NCBI GenBank assembly: GCA_030445275.1
Contig: JAUCSE010000031.1
Location: forward strand, 1-64,000
DNA length: 64,000 nt
Direction: 5' to 3'
Source of the DNA: Mucilaginibacter sp.
GTDB taxonomy: Bacteria; Bacteroidota; Bacteroidia; Sphingobacteriales; Sphingobacteriaceae
Shown: one piece after another, positions 14,392 to 22,768 of the stretch
How positions within the stretch are numbered: the first letter of the stretch is position 1
Layout: each line of letters begins with the position of its first letter
The notes under the pieces: model-generated
Database searches by the model: none
What the model was told of the DNA's origin: nothing
Seen by the model: the letters and a program-made list of their open reading frames with translations, nothing else
Position numbers and translations under genes: made by a program

Positions 14392-16911
14392 ATGAAATTA
14401 AAGCTAATTAGTAGCTTATTAATGCTGTTTATAGGTTTTTCTGCATTTGCAGATGCCCCTATTGTTTCTGTTAAAAAAGCCACTGTTGATGAAGAGGCCG
14501 TTGGAAATTTGTCTGGTACTGTTACCGATAAAGCCGATGGTAAACCGGTTATTGGCGCCACGGTAAGTATCCCCGATCTTAAAATAGGTTCTATTACCGA
14601 TGTTAACGGAAAGTATGTTTTTAACCATGTGCCCAAAGGTGTTTATTTGGTGCAGGTAAGTTATTTAGGTTACGCCACCTTTAATCAAAAGGTTGATTTT
14701 ACAAAAACATCTGTATTTAATGTACAGCTGCAAACCTCATCGTTAGAGGCCGGCGAAGTAGTGATAACCGGTGTAAGTAAAGCCACCGAAATAAAACGCA
14801 GCCCCGTACCTATGGTAGCTGTAGGCAAGGCTTATTTAGATCAACGCGCTGCCTCGGGCAACATTATTGATCAGATAGCCAATTTGCCTGGCATAAGCGC
14901 GGTTACAACCGGGCCAAACGTATCAAAACCATTTATACATGGTTTAGGATATAACCGGGTAATTACCTTACAGGATGGTATCCGTCAGGAAGGCCAGCAA
15001 TGGGGTGATGAGCACGGTATTGAAGTTGATCAAAACTCTATTGATCGTGTAGAGGTCATCAAAGGCCCTGCAAGTTTAACTTATGGTTCTGATGCCATTG
15101 GTGGTGTTGTGAACCTGATTACTCCTGCTCCGGCGCCCGAAGGTAAAATTTTAGGATCTGTACAGGGTATTTATGGCACCAACCAGGGTTTACTTAATGG
15201 CTCGTTCAGGTTACAGGGTAATCAAAATGGGCTTATTTGGGGAACGGTAGTATCGGCCAAAGAAGCTAAAAATTATCAAAACGAGCATGATGGCCGGGTA
15301 TACGCTACCGGGTATAAAGAAAAAGATGCCCGTGTAATGGTTGGCTTAAACAAATCATGGGGTTATTCTTATTTACATGCTTCGGTTTTTGATGACGAGC
15401 AGGATATTCCTGATGGCAGCCGCGACTCGCTTACCCGTAAATTTACCAAACAAATAACTGAAGACGACGCTTTTCGTCCAATTGTTCCGGAATCTGAATT
15501 AAACTCCTATAAAATTCCAACCCTGCATCAGCACGTACAGCTTTACCGCATCTATAACAACAGTAATTTTATTTTAGGCAGCGGTAACCTGTTGGTAAAC
15601 CTGGGTTACCAGTTTAGCCACAGACGCGAGTACACTCACCCTGAAGACGGTGATATAGCGGGCTTAAACCTGCACCTGAGTACCTATACCTACGATGTAA
15701 AGTATAACTTTAACATAGGTAATGATTATGAAACTACTTTTGGTATAAACGGCCAGTATCAGAACAATACCATCGGCGATGCTACCGATTTCCCGATACC
15801 GGCTTATCACCAGTTTGATATAGGCCCTTTCTTTGTGATTAAAAAGAGTTTCGGCAAGTTAGACCTATCAGCCGGTGCACGTTTTGATAACAGATCATTT
15901 AGCGGCAATGCTGCTTACGTTGATACCTTAGGCGGTCCACATGGTTTCCCTACTTTATATACGGGGCCTAATCCAACTACAGCTCCAAACGTTAAATCGC
16001 AATTTGATGCTTTAAATAAAAACTTTTCAGGCGTTTCAGGCAGTTTTGGAGCAACCTACAATGTGTCTGATGAATTTCTGGTTAAAGGTAATATCGCCCG
16101 TGGTTTCAGGGCGCCAAGTATTGCCGAACTATCAGCAAACGGACCCGACCCTGGTTCGCAGATCTATCACGTAGGCGATAAGAACTTTAAACCGGAGTTC
16201 AGTTTACAGGAAGATATCGGTGCTTTTTTAACCCTGCCCAACATTTCGGCAAGTGTTGAGTTATTTAATAACGATATCTCGAATTACATATTCCAGCAGC
16301 AGCTGTTAGATAAAACAGGCGCTCCTGTTATTACACAAGGTTATAACACCTTTACTTACGTGCAAAGCAAAGCCAGGATATATGGCGGCGAGGTTAATGT
16401 TGATCTTCACCCGTTACCATGGTTACATTTTGAAAATTCACTTAGCTTAACCTATGGCGAAAACAAAGGCAACGGCGGCCCCGTAGCCGACAGCTTAAAA
16501 TATCTGCCGTTTATTCCGCCATTGCATACCCATTCAGAACTGCGTGCAAACTTTAACGGCGGTTTCAAAAGTGTTAAAGGCTTGTACGCTTTTGTAGGTT
16601 TTGACCATTATAGTGCGCAAAACCGCTTCTTTGCAGCTTACGGTACCGAAACAGCAACCCCAGGTTATAACCTGTTAAGCGCTGGTTTGGGTGGTAATAT
16701 TGTAAACAAAGCCGGTCAGCCAGTTATCAAACTGTTTATTGAAGGCACCAATCTGGCCAATGTAAATTATCAATCAAACATGAGCAGGCTTAAATATTTT
16801 GATAATAAAGACGTACCAGATGGTGTTCGTCCGGGCATATTTAATATGGGCCGCAATATCAGCTTTAAAGTGGTTGTTCCTTTTGGTTTCAACACCAATA
16901 AAAAATCCTGA
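14392..16911 (+). CDS. TonB-dependent receptor with carboxypeptidase-regulatory-like domain
   Basis: 839 residues. Signal peptide MKLKLISSLLMLFIGFSAFA is followed by a CarboxypepD_reg-like beta domain (SGTVTDKADGKPVIGATVSI..YVFNHVPKGVYLVQVSYLGY, about 44-100). Next comes the plug domain (PVPMVAVGKAYLDQRAASGNIIDQIANLPGISAV.., with RVEVIKGPASLTYGSDAIGGVVNLIT at about 223-248). The beta-barrel ends with RNISFKVVVPFGF and a short tail. It lacks a SusD partner. The plug has an acidic/His stretch, QQWGDEHGIEVD, and the gene sits behind a Cys/His-rich DUF2946-like protein. A metal ion or metal chelate is therefore a more likely ligand than a glycan, but this is inference. A strong terminator follows. 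Confidence 0.92.
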   Translation: MKLKLISSLLMLFIGFSAFADAPIVSVKKATVDEEAVGNLSGTVTDKADGKPVIGATVSIPDLKIGSITDVNGKYVFNHVPKGVYLVQVSYLGYATFNQKVDFTKTSVFNVQLQTSSLEAGEVVITGVSKATEIKRSPVPMVAVGKAYLDQRAASGNIIDQIANLPGISAVTTGPNVSKPFIHGLGYNRVITLQDGIRQEGQQWGDEHGIEVDQNSIDRVEVIKGPASLTYGSDAIGGVVNLITPAPAPEGKILGSVQGIYGTNQGLLNGSFRLQGNQNGLIWGTVVSAKEAKNYQNEHDGRVYATGYKEKDARVMVGLNKSWGYSYLHASVFDDEQDIPDGSRDSLTRKFTKQITEDDAFRPIVPESELNSYKIPTLHQHVQLYRIYNNSNFILGSGNLLVNLGYQFSHRREYTHPEDGDIAGLNLHLSTYTYDVKYNFNIGNDYETTFGINGQYQNNTIGDATDFPIPAYHQFDIGPFFVIKKSFGKLDLSAGARFDNRSFSGNAAYVDTLGGPHGFPTLYTGPNPTTAPNVKSQFDALNKNFSGVSGSFGATYNVSDEFLVKGNIARGFRAPSIAELSANGPDPGSQIYHVGDKNFKPEFSLQEDIGAFLTLPNISASVELFNNDISNYIFQQQLLDKTGAPVITQGYNTFTYVQSKARIYGGEVNVDLHPLPWLHFENSLSLTYGENKGNGGPVADSLKYLPFIPPLHTHSELRANFNGGFKSVKGLYAFVGFDHYSAQNRFFAAYGTETATPGYNLLSAGLGGNIVNKAGQPVIKLFIEGTNLANVNYQSNMSRLKYFDNKDVPDGVRPGIFNMGRNISFKVVVPFGFNTNKKS

Positions 16912-16933
16912 TATGCTTTTGAATAAATAATAG

Positions 16934-16969
16934 CAAAAAAGTCCCGCTCTGAAGAGTGGGACTTTTTTA
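16934..16969 (+). terminator. Rho-independent terminator after the TonB receptor
   Basis: AAAAAAGTCCCGCTCT-GAAG-AGTGGGACTTTTTTAT forms an 11-bp stem (one G-T pair) followed by a T-run, 23 bases beyond the receptor stop codon. Confidence 0.93.
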
Positions 16970-16990
16970 TTGGAGATGATCAGTCGTAGA

Positions 16991-17345
16991 AGACTCACCC
17001 CGCCATCTCCGCCAGCCGGCGGATGGGCGACCCTCTCTTCGGCTTCGCCGGAAAGAGGGTTGAGGGAAAAAGCTTTCTCCCTATCATATTCATACTGTCA
17101 GCAGATAAGCTTCGGATGAAATCGGGCAGAACGATGGTGGCCTGTGCAGCTGCAGGGGCATAGCAAATATTTGCAGAAGCGAAGGCCCAAGTGTGATCCG
17201 CCGGCTGGCGGAGGGGCAATTGTTTGCAGCCCAGGTTCTGCCAGATTTGCAGGGTAAAGGCCATGAGCCAAAGAAGCATTTCTGCTGACTTGATCTTTTG
17301 GTTACTTTTGTATCAAGACAAAAGTAACAGCCTTAGCGGCAATTG
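16991..17345. repeat. Mosaic of repeat fragments (non-coding)
   Basis: AGACTCACCCCGCC followed by CCCTCTCTTCGGCTTCGCCGGAAAGAGGG at 16992-17060 is the left arm of the 305 bp nested repeat seen at 409 and 1994. A CCGCCAGCCGGCGGATG / CCGCCGGCTGGCGGAG inverted pair encloses 17010-17216. At 17285-17330 TTTTGGTTACTTTTGTATCAAGACAAAAGTAAC is a short palindrome. The tracked 94-residue minus ORF (16995-17279) reads through these modules and lacks any recognisable domain. Confidence 0.65.
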
Positions 17346-17370
17346 AGCGTTCTACGATAGGCATTATCCG

Positions 17371-17412
17371 CCCTGTATAGCATAGAGATTGCTTCGTACC
17401 TCGCAATGACGC
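17371..17412. repeat. Half copy of the GTCATTGCGAGG palindromic element
   Basis: CCCTGTATAGCATAGAGATTGCTTCGTACCTCGCAATGACGC matches the right half of the full element at 27698-27782; the left half is missing here. Confidence 0.85.
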
Positions 17413-17465
17413 ATTTTTTATTTTAGTTCTCTAAACATTTACCCCTTCAACCCTGTATACATACT

Positions 17466-18446
17466 ATGCACCGGAAAATAATATTACTATTTACCATACT
17501 AACCACATCAATTGCCGCCCATGCGCAATCAGACACGCTATCCATCACCCTCGAAAATGTTAAATATCCATACCCCGTAAGCTTTTTCCCTATCCGGGTT
17601 GAAGGGCAGGATATACGTATGGCCTATATGGATATTAAACCCGCAAACACCAATGGGAAAACCGTGATATTATTTCATGGTAAAAACTTTGGCGGATATT
17701 ACTGGACAAACGTGATCCAAACCCTTACGGCCAAAGGTTACCGGGTTATTGTGCCCGATCAAATAGGCTTCGGCAAATCGTCAAAGGCATTTATACATTA
17801 TAGTTTTCATCAGCTGGCGCGTTTTAATAAAAACCTGCTTGATACTTTGGGCATCCAAAAGATAACTATACTGGGACACTCCATGGGCGGTATGCTAGCC
17901 ACACGCTTTACGCTGATGTACCCAGAACGTGTTGAAAAACTACTGCTGGAAGACCCTATCGGCCTGGAAGATTATCGCACCTTTGTACCCTACCAAAGTG
18001 CCGAAGAAGATTATAAAGCCGAGCTGAAAACAAGTGCTGAAAGCGTAAAGAAGTATTACCAAAACTCCTACTTTACCTCATGGAAACCCGAATATGACTA
18101 CCTGGTTAAAATAGGATCAGGCGTAAGTAAAAGCGCCGATTTTCCGCGCTATGCCAAGGTTGCCGCCCTTACCTTCGAAATGATATATGAACAACCAATA
18201 TGCTATGAGTTTGGGTTGATCAAAGTGCCCACCGTGCTCTTTATCGGTAAAGAAGACAAAACCATTGTAGGCAAGGCCCTGTTAAGCGATGAAGAAAAAG
18301 CCAAACACGGGCAATACAAAATATTAGGTCCCGAAACTGCTAAAAAGATACCCGGCTGTAAGTTGATTGAATTTGAAAACTGCGGTCATATTCCGCATAT
18401 TGAAGTACCTGAAAAATTTCTAAAAGCCCTGAATGAGAATATTTGA
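17466..18446 (+). CDS. Exported alpha/beta hydrolase
   Basis: 326 residues. A signal peptide (MHRKIILLFTILTTSIAAHAQS) implies export. The fold landmarks are LFHGKNFGGYYW (oxyanion region, about 69-80), VIVPDQIGFGKSSK, the nucleophile elbow GHSMGGML (about 137-144), an acid in GKEDKT near 260, and the catalytic His in ENCGHIPHIE near 309. It resembles the AB-hydrolase/epoxide hydrolase-like family of about 300 residues; the substrate is not evident. It is the third hydrolase in the first 19 kb that stands alone among repeats: a half GTCATTGCGAGG element lies upstream and a TGTCAT..ATGACA element downstream. Confidence 0.88.
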   Translation: MHRKIILLFTILTTSIAAHAQSDTLSITLENVKYPYPVSFFPIRVEGQDIRMAYMDIKPANTNGKTVILFHGKNFGGYYWTNVIQTLTAKGYRVIVPDQIGFGKSSKAFIHYSFHQLARFNKNLLDTLGIQKITILGHSMGGMLATRFTLMYPERVEKLLLEDPIGLEDYRTFVPYQSAEEDYKAELKTSAESVKKYYQNSYFTSWKPEYDYLVKIGSGVSKSADFPRYAKVAALTFEMIYEQPICYEFGLIKVPTVLFIGKEDKTIVGKALLSDEEKAKHGQYKILGPETAKKIPGCKLIEFENCGHIPHIEVPEKFLKALNENI

Positions 18447-18507
18447 TGATGCGATGATTTATCTGCTTAAGTATTTGATTATTTTTGAGGGAGAGAAAGA
18501 CCACCTT

Positions 18508-18585
18508 TATCATGCTGAACGGAGTGAAGCATCTATTGTACGACATGTAAATTGACGAATAGATCCTTCGTTCCTCAGGATGACA
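18508..18585. repeat. TGTCAT...ATGACA palindromic element overlapping the tracked tsaE start
   Basis: ATCATGCTGAACGGAGTGAAGCATCTATTG..AATAGATCCTTCGTTCCTCAGGATGACA. The ATG of its right end (GGATGACA) is the start used by the ORF track for tsaE. Confidence 0.88.
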
Positions 18586-18612
18586 AGAACATATAAAAGA
18601 CCAATACAAAAA

Positions 18613-19029
18613 GTGTTACTAACAGTTCAAACTATATCAAAATTATCTGCTGCAGCCAAAGCCATTATTGAGCATGCAGCCAATAACCGGATATTTCTTT
18701 TTTACGGCGATATGGGTGCCGGCAAAACTACGCTCATTAAAACGCTGTGCAGCGTTTTAGGTACGGAGGACACGGTTACAAGTCCAACGTTTTCTATCGT
18801 GAACGAATACCAGGCCGCGAATGATAAAATATATCATTTTGATTTTTATCGGCTTAAAGATCAAACAGAAGCCATGGATATGGGTTATGAAGAATATTTT
18901 TACGCGGGTGCCTATTGCTTTATTGAGTGGCCCGAAAAGATCCCCGATCTGCTGCCGCCGCACTATACCAACATTAGTATAAAGGCTTTAAATGACGGTT
19001 CGCGACAGATCAATATTGAAAATTTTTAG
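18613..19029 (+). CDS. tsaE: tRNA threonylcarbamoyladenosine biosynthesis ATPase TsaE
   Basis: The track starts at 18580 inside a palindromic repeat. GTG at 18613 gives MLLTVQTISKLSAAAKAI, which fits the usual short N-terminal strand of TsaE and yields 138 residues. Walker A is GDMGAGKTT (about 34-42), preceded by IFLFY. The family motif TSPTFSIVNEY follows, then IYHFDFYRL and the Walker-B-like CFIEWPEKIPDLLP. TsaE binds the TsaB-TsaD complex and its ATPase activity supports t6A formation at position 37 of ANN-decoding tRNAs. The length is normal. It is followed after 52 bp by alanine dehydrogenase, and the two may be cotranscribed. Confidence 0.93.
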   Translation: MLLTVQTISKLSAAAKAIIEHAANNRIFLFYGDMGAGKTTLIKTLCSVLGTEDTVTSPTFSIVNEYQAANDKIYHFDFYRLKDQTEAMDMGYEEYFYAGAYCFIEWPEKIPDLLPPHYTNISIKALNDGSRQINIENF

Positions 19030-19081
19030 TTTAATGGTAAACCCTTTTTTCTTATCTTCAACAGCCACAAAATAAAACATC

Positions 19082-20308
19082 ATGAGTTCAGGGATATATA
19101 GTGGGTTTTCGGACATTGCCAAACAGGCAATGATGCAGCCTCAGGAATCGATGCTGGAGGTTAAAAGCAAGAAAGATAAATTATACATTGGCATTCCTAA
19201 GGAGATATCATTTCAGGAAAACAGGATCCCTTTAACTCCTTTATCGGTAGCTTTATTAGTTAACAATGGGCACGACGTTATTTTGGAGAGCAACGCCGGG
19301 CAAGCCGCTAATTTTTCTGACAAGGATTACAGCGAGCAAGGGGCCCGTATTGTTTATGATACCAAATCTGTTTACGAGGCCGATATCATTATCAAAATAG
19401 CGCCACCGATGTTGCAGGAAATTGAGCTGATGAGGGCAGGGCAAATACTCATATCGGCCCTGCAGCTATCAACCCTCAAGGCCGATTGCCTGCATGCCCT
19501 GATGAATAAAAAGGTGACCGCCCTTAGCTTTGAACACTTGCGCGATGAGGGTAACACCCTGAGCGTGGTTAGGGCCATGAGCGAAATTGTGGGTGCAACA
19601 TCCGTATTGATAGCAGCCGAATATTTAAGCAATGTGTTTGAAGGCAAGGGTTTGATGTTGGGAGGTATTACCGGTGTGCCACCTACCGAAATTGTGATAT
19701 TAGGCGCAGGTACTGTTGGCGAATACGCCGCCCGTACCGCCATATCATTAGGTGCCGAAGTAAAGGTTTTTGATCCATCCATATACAAGCTGCGCCGTTT
19801 GCAAAACAATATCGGCAGCCGGGTTTTTACCTCGGTAGTGCAACCTATTGTATTGGAAAAAGCCATCACCACCTGCGATGTAGCCATTGGTGCCATCAGG
19901 GCCGAAGATGGCCGGAGCCCTAATATCATTTCAGAAGCTACGGTAAGTCGCATGAAGCGCGATTCGGTAATTATTGATGTAAGTATTGATCAGGGTGGTT
20001 GTTTTGAAACATCGGAGGTTACCAATCATACGCACCCTGTTTTCCGTAAGTATGATGTAATTCATTATTGCGTGCCCAATATAGCCTCGCGCGTAGCCCG
20101 CACAGCAACTTATGCGCTCACCAATATATTTGCGCCTATATTGCTGGACATTGGCGATCAGGGCGGCATTAAAAATGTGATATGGCAAAAGTCAGGCGTG
20201 CGGAACGCGGTATACATTTACCATGGGCATTTGACCAATAAACACATCGGCGAGCGTTTTTCTATCCCCTGTAAGGATCTTGATCTGCTTATTGTATCGC
20301 ACCGCTAA
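19082..20308 (+). CDS. ald: Alanine dehydrogenase
   Basis: 408 residues, somewhat longer at the N-terminus than the ~370-residue classic enzyme. The Bacteroidota form carries a leader (SSGIYSGFSDIAKQAMMQPQESML) before the AlaDh/PNT N-domain, which starts at IGIPKEISFQENRIPLTP. The NAD Rossmann motif is VILGAGTVGEYAARTAISLGAEVKVFD (about 208-234). VIIDVSIDQGGCFETSEVTNHTHPVF is the hallmark of alanine dehydrogenase as opposed to transhydrogenase alpha subunits. The final part reads VPNIASRVARTATYALTN. It interconverts L-alanine and pyruvate with NAD. The cytosolic enzyme lies between tsaE and a VanX-like dipeptidase (12 bp gap), which also releases D-alanine. Confidence 0.92.
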   Translation: MSSGIYSGFSDIAKQAMMQPQESMLEVKSKKDKLYIGIPKEISFQENRIPLTPLSVALLVNNGHDVILESNAGQAANFSDKDYSEQGARIVYDTKSVYEADIIIKIAPPMLQEIELMRAGQILISALQLSTLKADCLHALMNKKVTALSFEHLRDEGNTLSVVRAMSEIVGATSVLIAAEYLSNVFEGKGLMLGGITGVPPTEIVILGAGTVGEYAARTAISLGAEVKVFDPSIYKLRRLQNNIGSRVFTSVVQPIVLEKAITTCDVAIGAIRAEDGRSPNIISEATVSRMKRDSVIIDVSIDQGGCFETSEVTNHTHPVFRKYDVIHYCVPNIASRVARTATYALTNIFAPILLDIGDQGGIKNVIWQKSGVRNAVYIYHGHLTNKHIGERFSIPCKDLDLLIVSHR

Positions 20309-20320
20309 AAACAATATCAT

Positions 20321-21004
20321 ATGCGCCGTTACCTCATTGCTTTGCTTTTTATTATTGGAGGGATCAATGCCCGGGCGCAGCATTTTTATAAATACATTGA
20401 CAGTACTAAAATAAGCGGAACCGCCCGTTATAAAAGACAGGTAAAAGCTAATCCGGATAAACAACTGGTTGAAATTAAGCAATATATTCCGGCTATAGTT
20501 TTGGATATCCGATATGCCACCAACAACAATTTTATGCACAGGCGCATGTACCAACAGCCCAAAGCCTATGCCCGTTTGCCGGTGGTAAAAGCCTTACAGC
20601 AAGTAGAGGCCGATCTGAAAACCCGCGGCCTTGGTCTTAAAATTTATGATGCTTACCGGCCTTATTCGGTTACTGTTCAATTTTACGAAATGGCAAAGGA
20701 TACTAATTTTGTGGCCAATCCAAGGCATGGCTCCAAACATAACCGGGGCTGCGCCATTGACCTGAGCCTGATCAATCTTAAAACAGGTAAAGAACTGGAT
20801 ATGCCAACCGGTTTTGATAGTTTCAGCAAAAAAGCATCGGCTAATTACCCTACACTTACAAAGCCCCAGCTTGATAACCGGGAACTGCTAAAAACCGTTA
20901 TGCAGGCACATGGATTTACCGTATTGCCTACCGAGTGGTGGCACTATGATTTTAACGGATGGCCAACGTACGAATTATTGGACATTCCATTTTCTGCACT
21001 TTAA
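20321..21004 (+). CDS. M15D D-alanyl-D-alanine dipeptidase (VanX-like), exported
   Basis: 227 residues with a signal peptide (MRRYLIALLFIIGGINARAQ). The VanX/DdpX signature is clear: YDAYRPYSVT (catalytic Arg, about 109-118), SKHNRGCAIDLSL with zinc-binding His and Asp (about 138-150), and PTEWWHYDF with catalytic Glu and zinc-binding His near 205-213. LDIRYATNNNFMHRRMY in the N-terminal part is also typical. It hydrolyses D-Ala-D-Ala in the periplasm, normally for peptidoglycan turnover and D-Ala recovery. No vanH/vanA genes are nearby, so this is a housekeeping type and not a vancomycin resistance cluster. It starts 12 bp after the alanine dehydrogenase stop, which suggests cotranscription. 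Confidence 0.92.
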   Translation: MRRYLIALLFIIGGINARAQHFYKYIDSTKISGTARYKRQVKANPDKQLVEIKQYIPAIVLDIRYATNNNFMHRRMYQQPKAYARLPVVKALQQVEADLKTRGLGLKIYDAYRPYSVTVQFYEMAKDTNFVANPRHGSKHNRGCAIDLSLINLKTGKELDMPTGFDSFSKKASANYPTLTKPQLDNRELLKTVMQAHGFTVLPTEWWHYDFNGWPTYELLDIPFSAL

Positions 21005-21076
21005 TTTACCCTCGTAATACTTAAAGGCACTAAAATTGCTAAACGTAGTTGCAATAAAATCATTAAATTACCGGGG

Positions 21077-22048
21077 ATGAAACTATTTAGTAAAGCCTAC
21101 CTAAAACAACTGTGGAAAATACTGATAGCTACGTTTAAGGCATTTTCGAATGATAACGGCTTAAAATTGAGCGCATCACTGGCCTATTATACCATTTTCT
21201 CCATAGCTCCACTACTTTTTTTGGTGATAGCCGTGGTTGGCCTGATTCCCGTAGCCAAAACAGACACATTATATCAACAGATAGCAACCTATGTTGGTGC
21301 CGGCGCGGCTAACCAAATACACAGTACAGTTGCAAGTTTAAAGCTAAATGGCAAAAGCGGCTTTGGTTTTGCTATAGGCCTGGTAACTTTACTGATTGGC
21401 GCAAGCAGTATATTTATTGAGATACAGGATTCTTTAAACATCATTTGGCGAGTTAAAGCCAAGCCTAAAAGTGGCTGGGTTAAACTACTTCAAAACAGGT
21501 TCCTTTCCTTTTCATTAATTATAAGTTTAGGTTTTTTGTTGTTAGCATCCTTACTGGTAAATATCATTATTGAGGCCTTGGGCAAAAAAATAGAGCATTT
21601 TTTACCCGCTATAACCGGCCTGATATTACAAGGCGTTAACCTGGCTTTAACACTGGTAGTGATCACCGTTTTATTCGGCATTATATTTAAGTTTTTGCCC
21701 GATGTAAAGATCAAATGGAGGGATGTGCGCACCGGCGCGTTTTTTACCGCATTGCTGTTTATGCTTGGCCAGTATCTTATTGGCTTATACATACATTACA
21801 CAGCCCAGGGATCGGTATATGGTGCTGCGGGATCGCTCATTGTTATTTTGGTTTGGATCTATTATACATCGGCTATATTGTACATCGGCGCGGAATACAC
21901 CCAGGTTTATGCCGAAGCTATGGGCAGCCGTATTGAACCGGCAGAATACGCCGTATATGTGCGGCATACAGAAGTGGAACATACAGTAAAAAAACTACCA
22001 ACACAAAACCCGGAGTTGCAAGGGAATTTGAAAAAGGATGATAAATAA
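21077..22048 (+). CDS. YihY/BrkB family inner-membrane protein
   Basis: 323 residues. Six hydrophobic segments are visible, with the family's N-terminal pattern NDNGLKLSASLAYYTIFSIAPLLFLVIAVVGL (about 27-58), GSSIFIEIQDSLNIIWRV-type motif (ASSIFIEIQDSLNIIWRVKAKPKSGW) near 110-135, and the closing YGAAGSLIVILVWIYYTSAILYIGAEYTQVYAEA near 249-282. The C-terminal ~40 residues are cytoplasmic and hydrophilic. Proteins of this family were once called ribonuclease BN, wrongly, and their role remains unsettled. The next gene begins before this one ends, so the two are translationally coupled or nearly so. Confidence 0.9.
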   Translation: MKLFSKAYLKQLWKILIATFKAFSNDNGLKLSASLAYYTIFSIAPLLFLVIAVVGLIPVAKTDTLYQQIATYVGAGAANQIHSTVASLKLNGKSGFGFAIGLVTLLIGASSIFIEIQDSLNIIWRVKAKPKSGWVKLLQNRFLSFSLIISLGFLLLASLLVNIIIEALGKKIEHFLPAITGLILQGVNLALTLVVITVLFGIIFKFLPDVKIKWRDVRTGAFFTALLFMLGQYLIGLYIHYTAQGSVYGAAGSLIVILVWIYYTSAILYIGAEYTQVYAEAMGSRIEPAEYAVYVRHTEVEHTVKKLPTQNPELQGNLKKDDK

Positions 22049-22052
22049 TAAT

Positions 22053-22619
22053 ATGAAACCTTTTTTTGAAGAAAGAGACACTTACGCTCAAACACTTGAT
22101 CAGGCAATTGCTGAAACTGAGCAATTCATAAAACAGTTTCCGCATTTAACCATATATCGGCCTATTCTTCAACAATTGCTCTATATTCAAAATATTGTTG
22201 TTACCGAAAAACGCAGGCCTAACCCAAAAGATGTTGACCAGCTTACCGCGGCTCAAATATCTTTGAAAAACTTTGATGATTATAGTGATGGAAAAGATCC
22301 TTACGCCCGCCTGCTTTTTTATATCTATCATGGTTTTAAACGATATTCGGAAGAAGCCGACACCAGGGAAAAGATTGTAAAGGAAATAGCCTTATCATAC
22401 CTGCAGAAGTTGAAAATTAAATATGATGCCATAGAAGACCCTGAATACAAAACCGATTATGATATTCAAACCAAAGGCGGAGGGAGCCAAAAGACTAATG
22501 TTTGGATAATACCTTATACTTACACCGTGTTTGAAGAAGAGATGGCTTTTATATATTTAGATGATCATTGTTTTGAGTTGATCTACATAATGACAAAGCA
22601 TGGCTATATTACAGCATGA
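22053..22619 (+). CDS. Hypothetical soluble protein overlapping the YihY operon
   Basis: The track opens at 22038 (overlapping the previous stop), but ATG at 22053 (MKPFFEERDTYAQTLDQAI) is the likelier start and gives 188 residues. I do not recognise a domain. The first half is helical and charged (QLTAAQISLKNFDDYSDGKDPYARLLFYIYHGFKRYSEEADTREKIV). The second half contains YKTDYDIQTKGGGSQKTNVWIIPYTYTVFEEEMAFIYLDDHCFELIYIMTKHGY, a beta-rich end. There is no signal peptide or membrane helix. Its position directly behind the membrane protein suggests one transcript, but no functional clue follows from that. Confidence 0.7.
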   Translation: MKPFFEERDTYAQTLDQAIAETEQFIKQFPHLTIYRPILQQLLYIQNIVVTEKRRPNPKDVDQLTAAQISLKNFDDYSDGKDPYARLLFYIYHGFKRYSEEADTREKIVKEIALSYLQKLKIKYDAIEDPEYKTDYDIQTKGGGSQKTNVWIIPYTYTVFEEEMAFIYLDDHCFELIYIMTKHGYITA

Positions 22620-22768
22620 TCACTGCTTTCGGGCTTTACTTTCACTTACTCTTATTTTGCCCCCTGTTCTTGATTCCTGCATCTAATAGCCTTGACTCCC
22701 TTTCCCCCACTTCACACTATATTCACATTTTATTCGTAAATTCGTATATTAAATTATTTTAATACAAC

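Noticed and set aside
16995-17279. 94-residue minus ORF
   Set aside because: Lies wholly in a mosaic of repeats; no recognisable domain and contains the repeat arm GGCTTCGCCGGAAAGAGG as PAKPKRG.
20321-21004. Vancomycin resistance VanX
   Set aside because: It is VanX-like by motif, but no vanH, vanA or vanRS genes are near, and it has a signal peptide; a housekeeping dipeptidase is the better reading.
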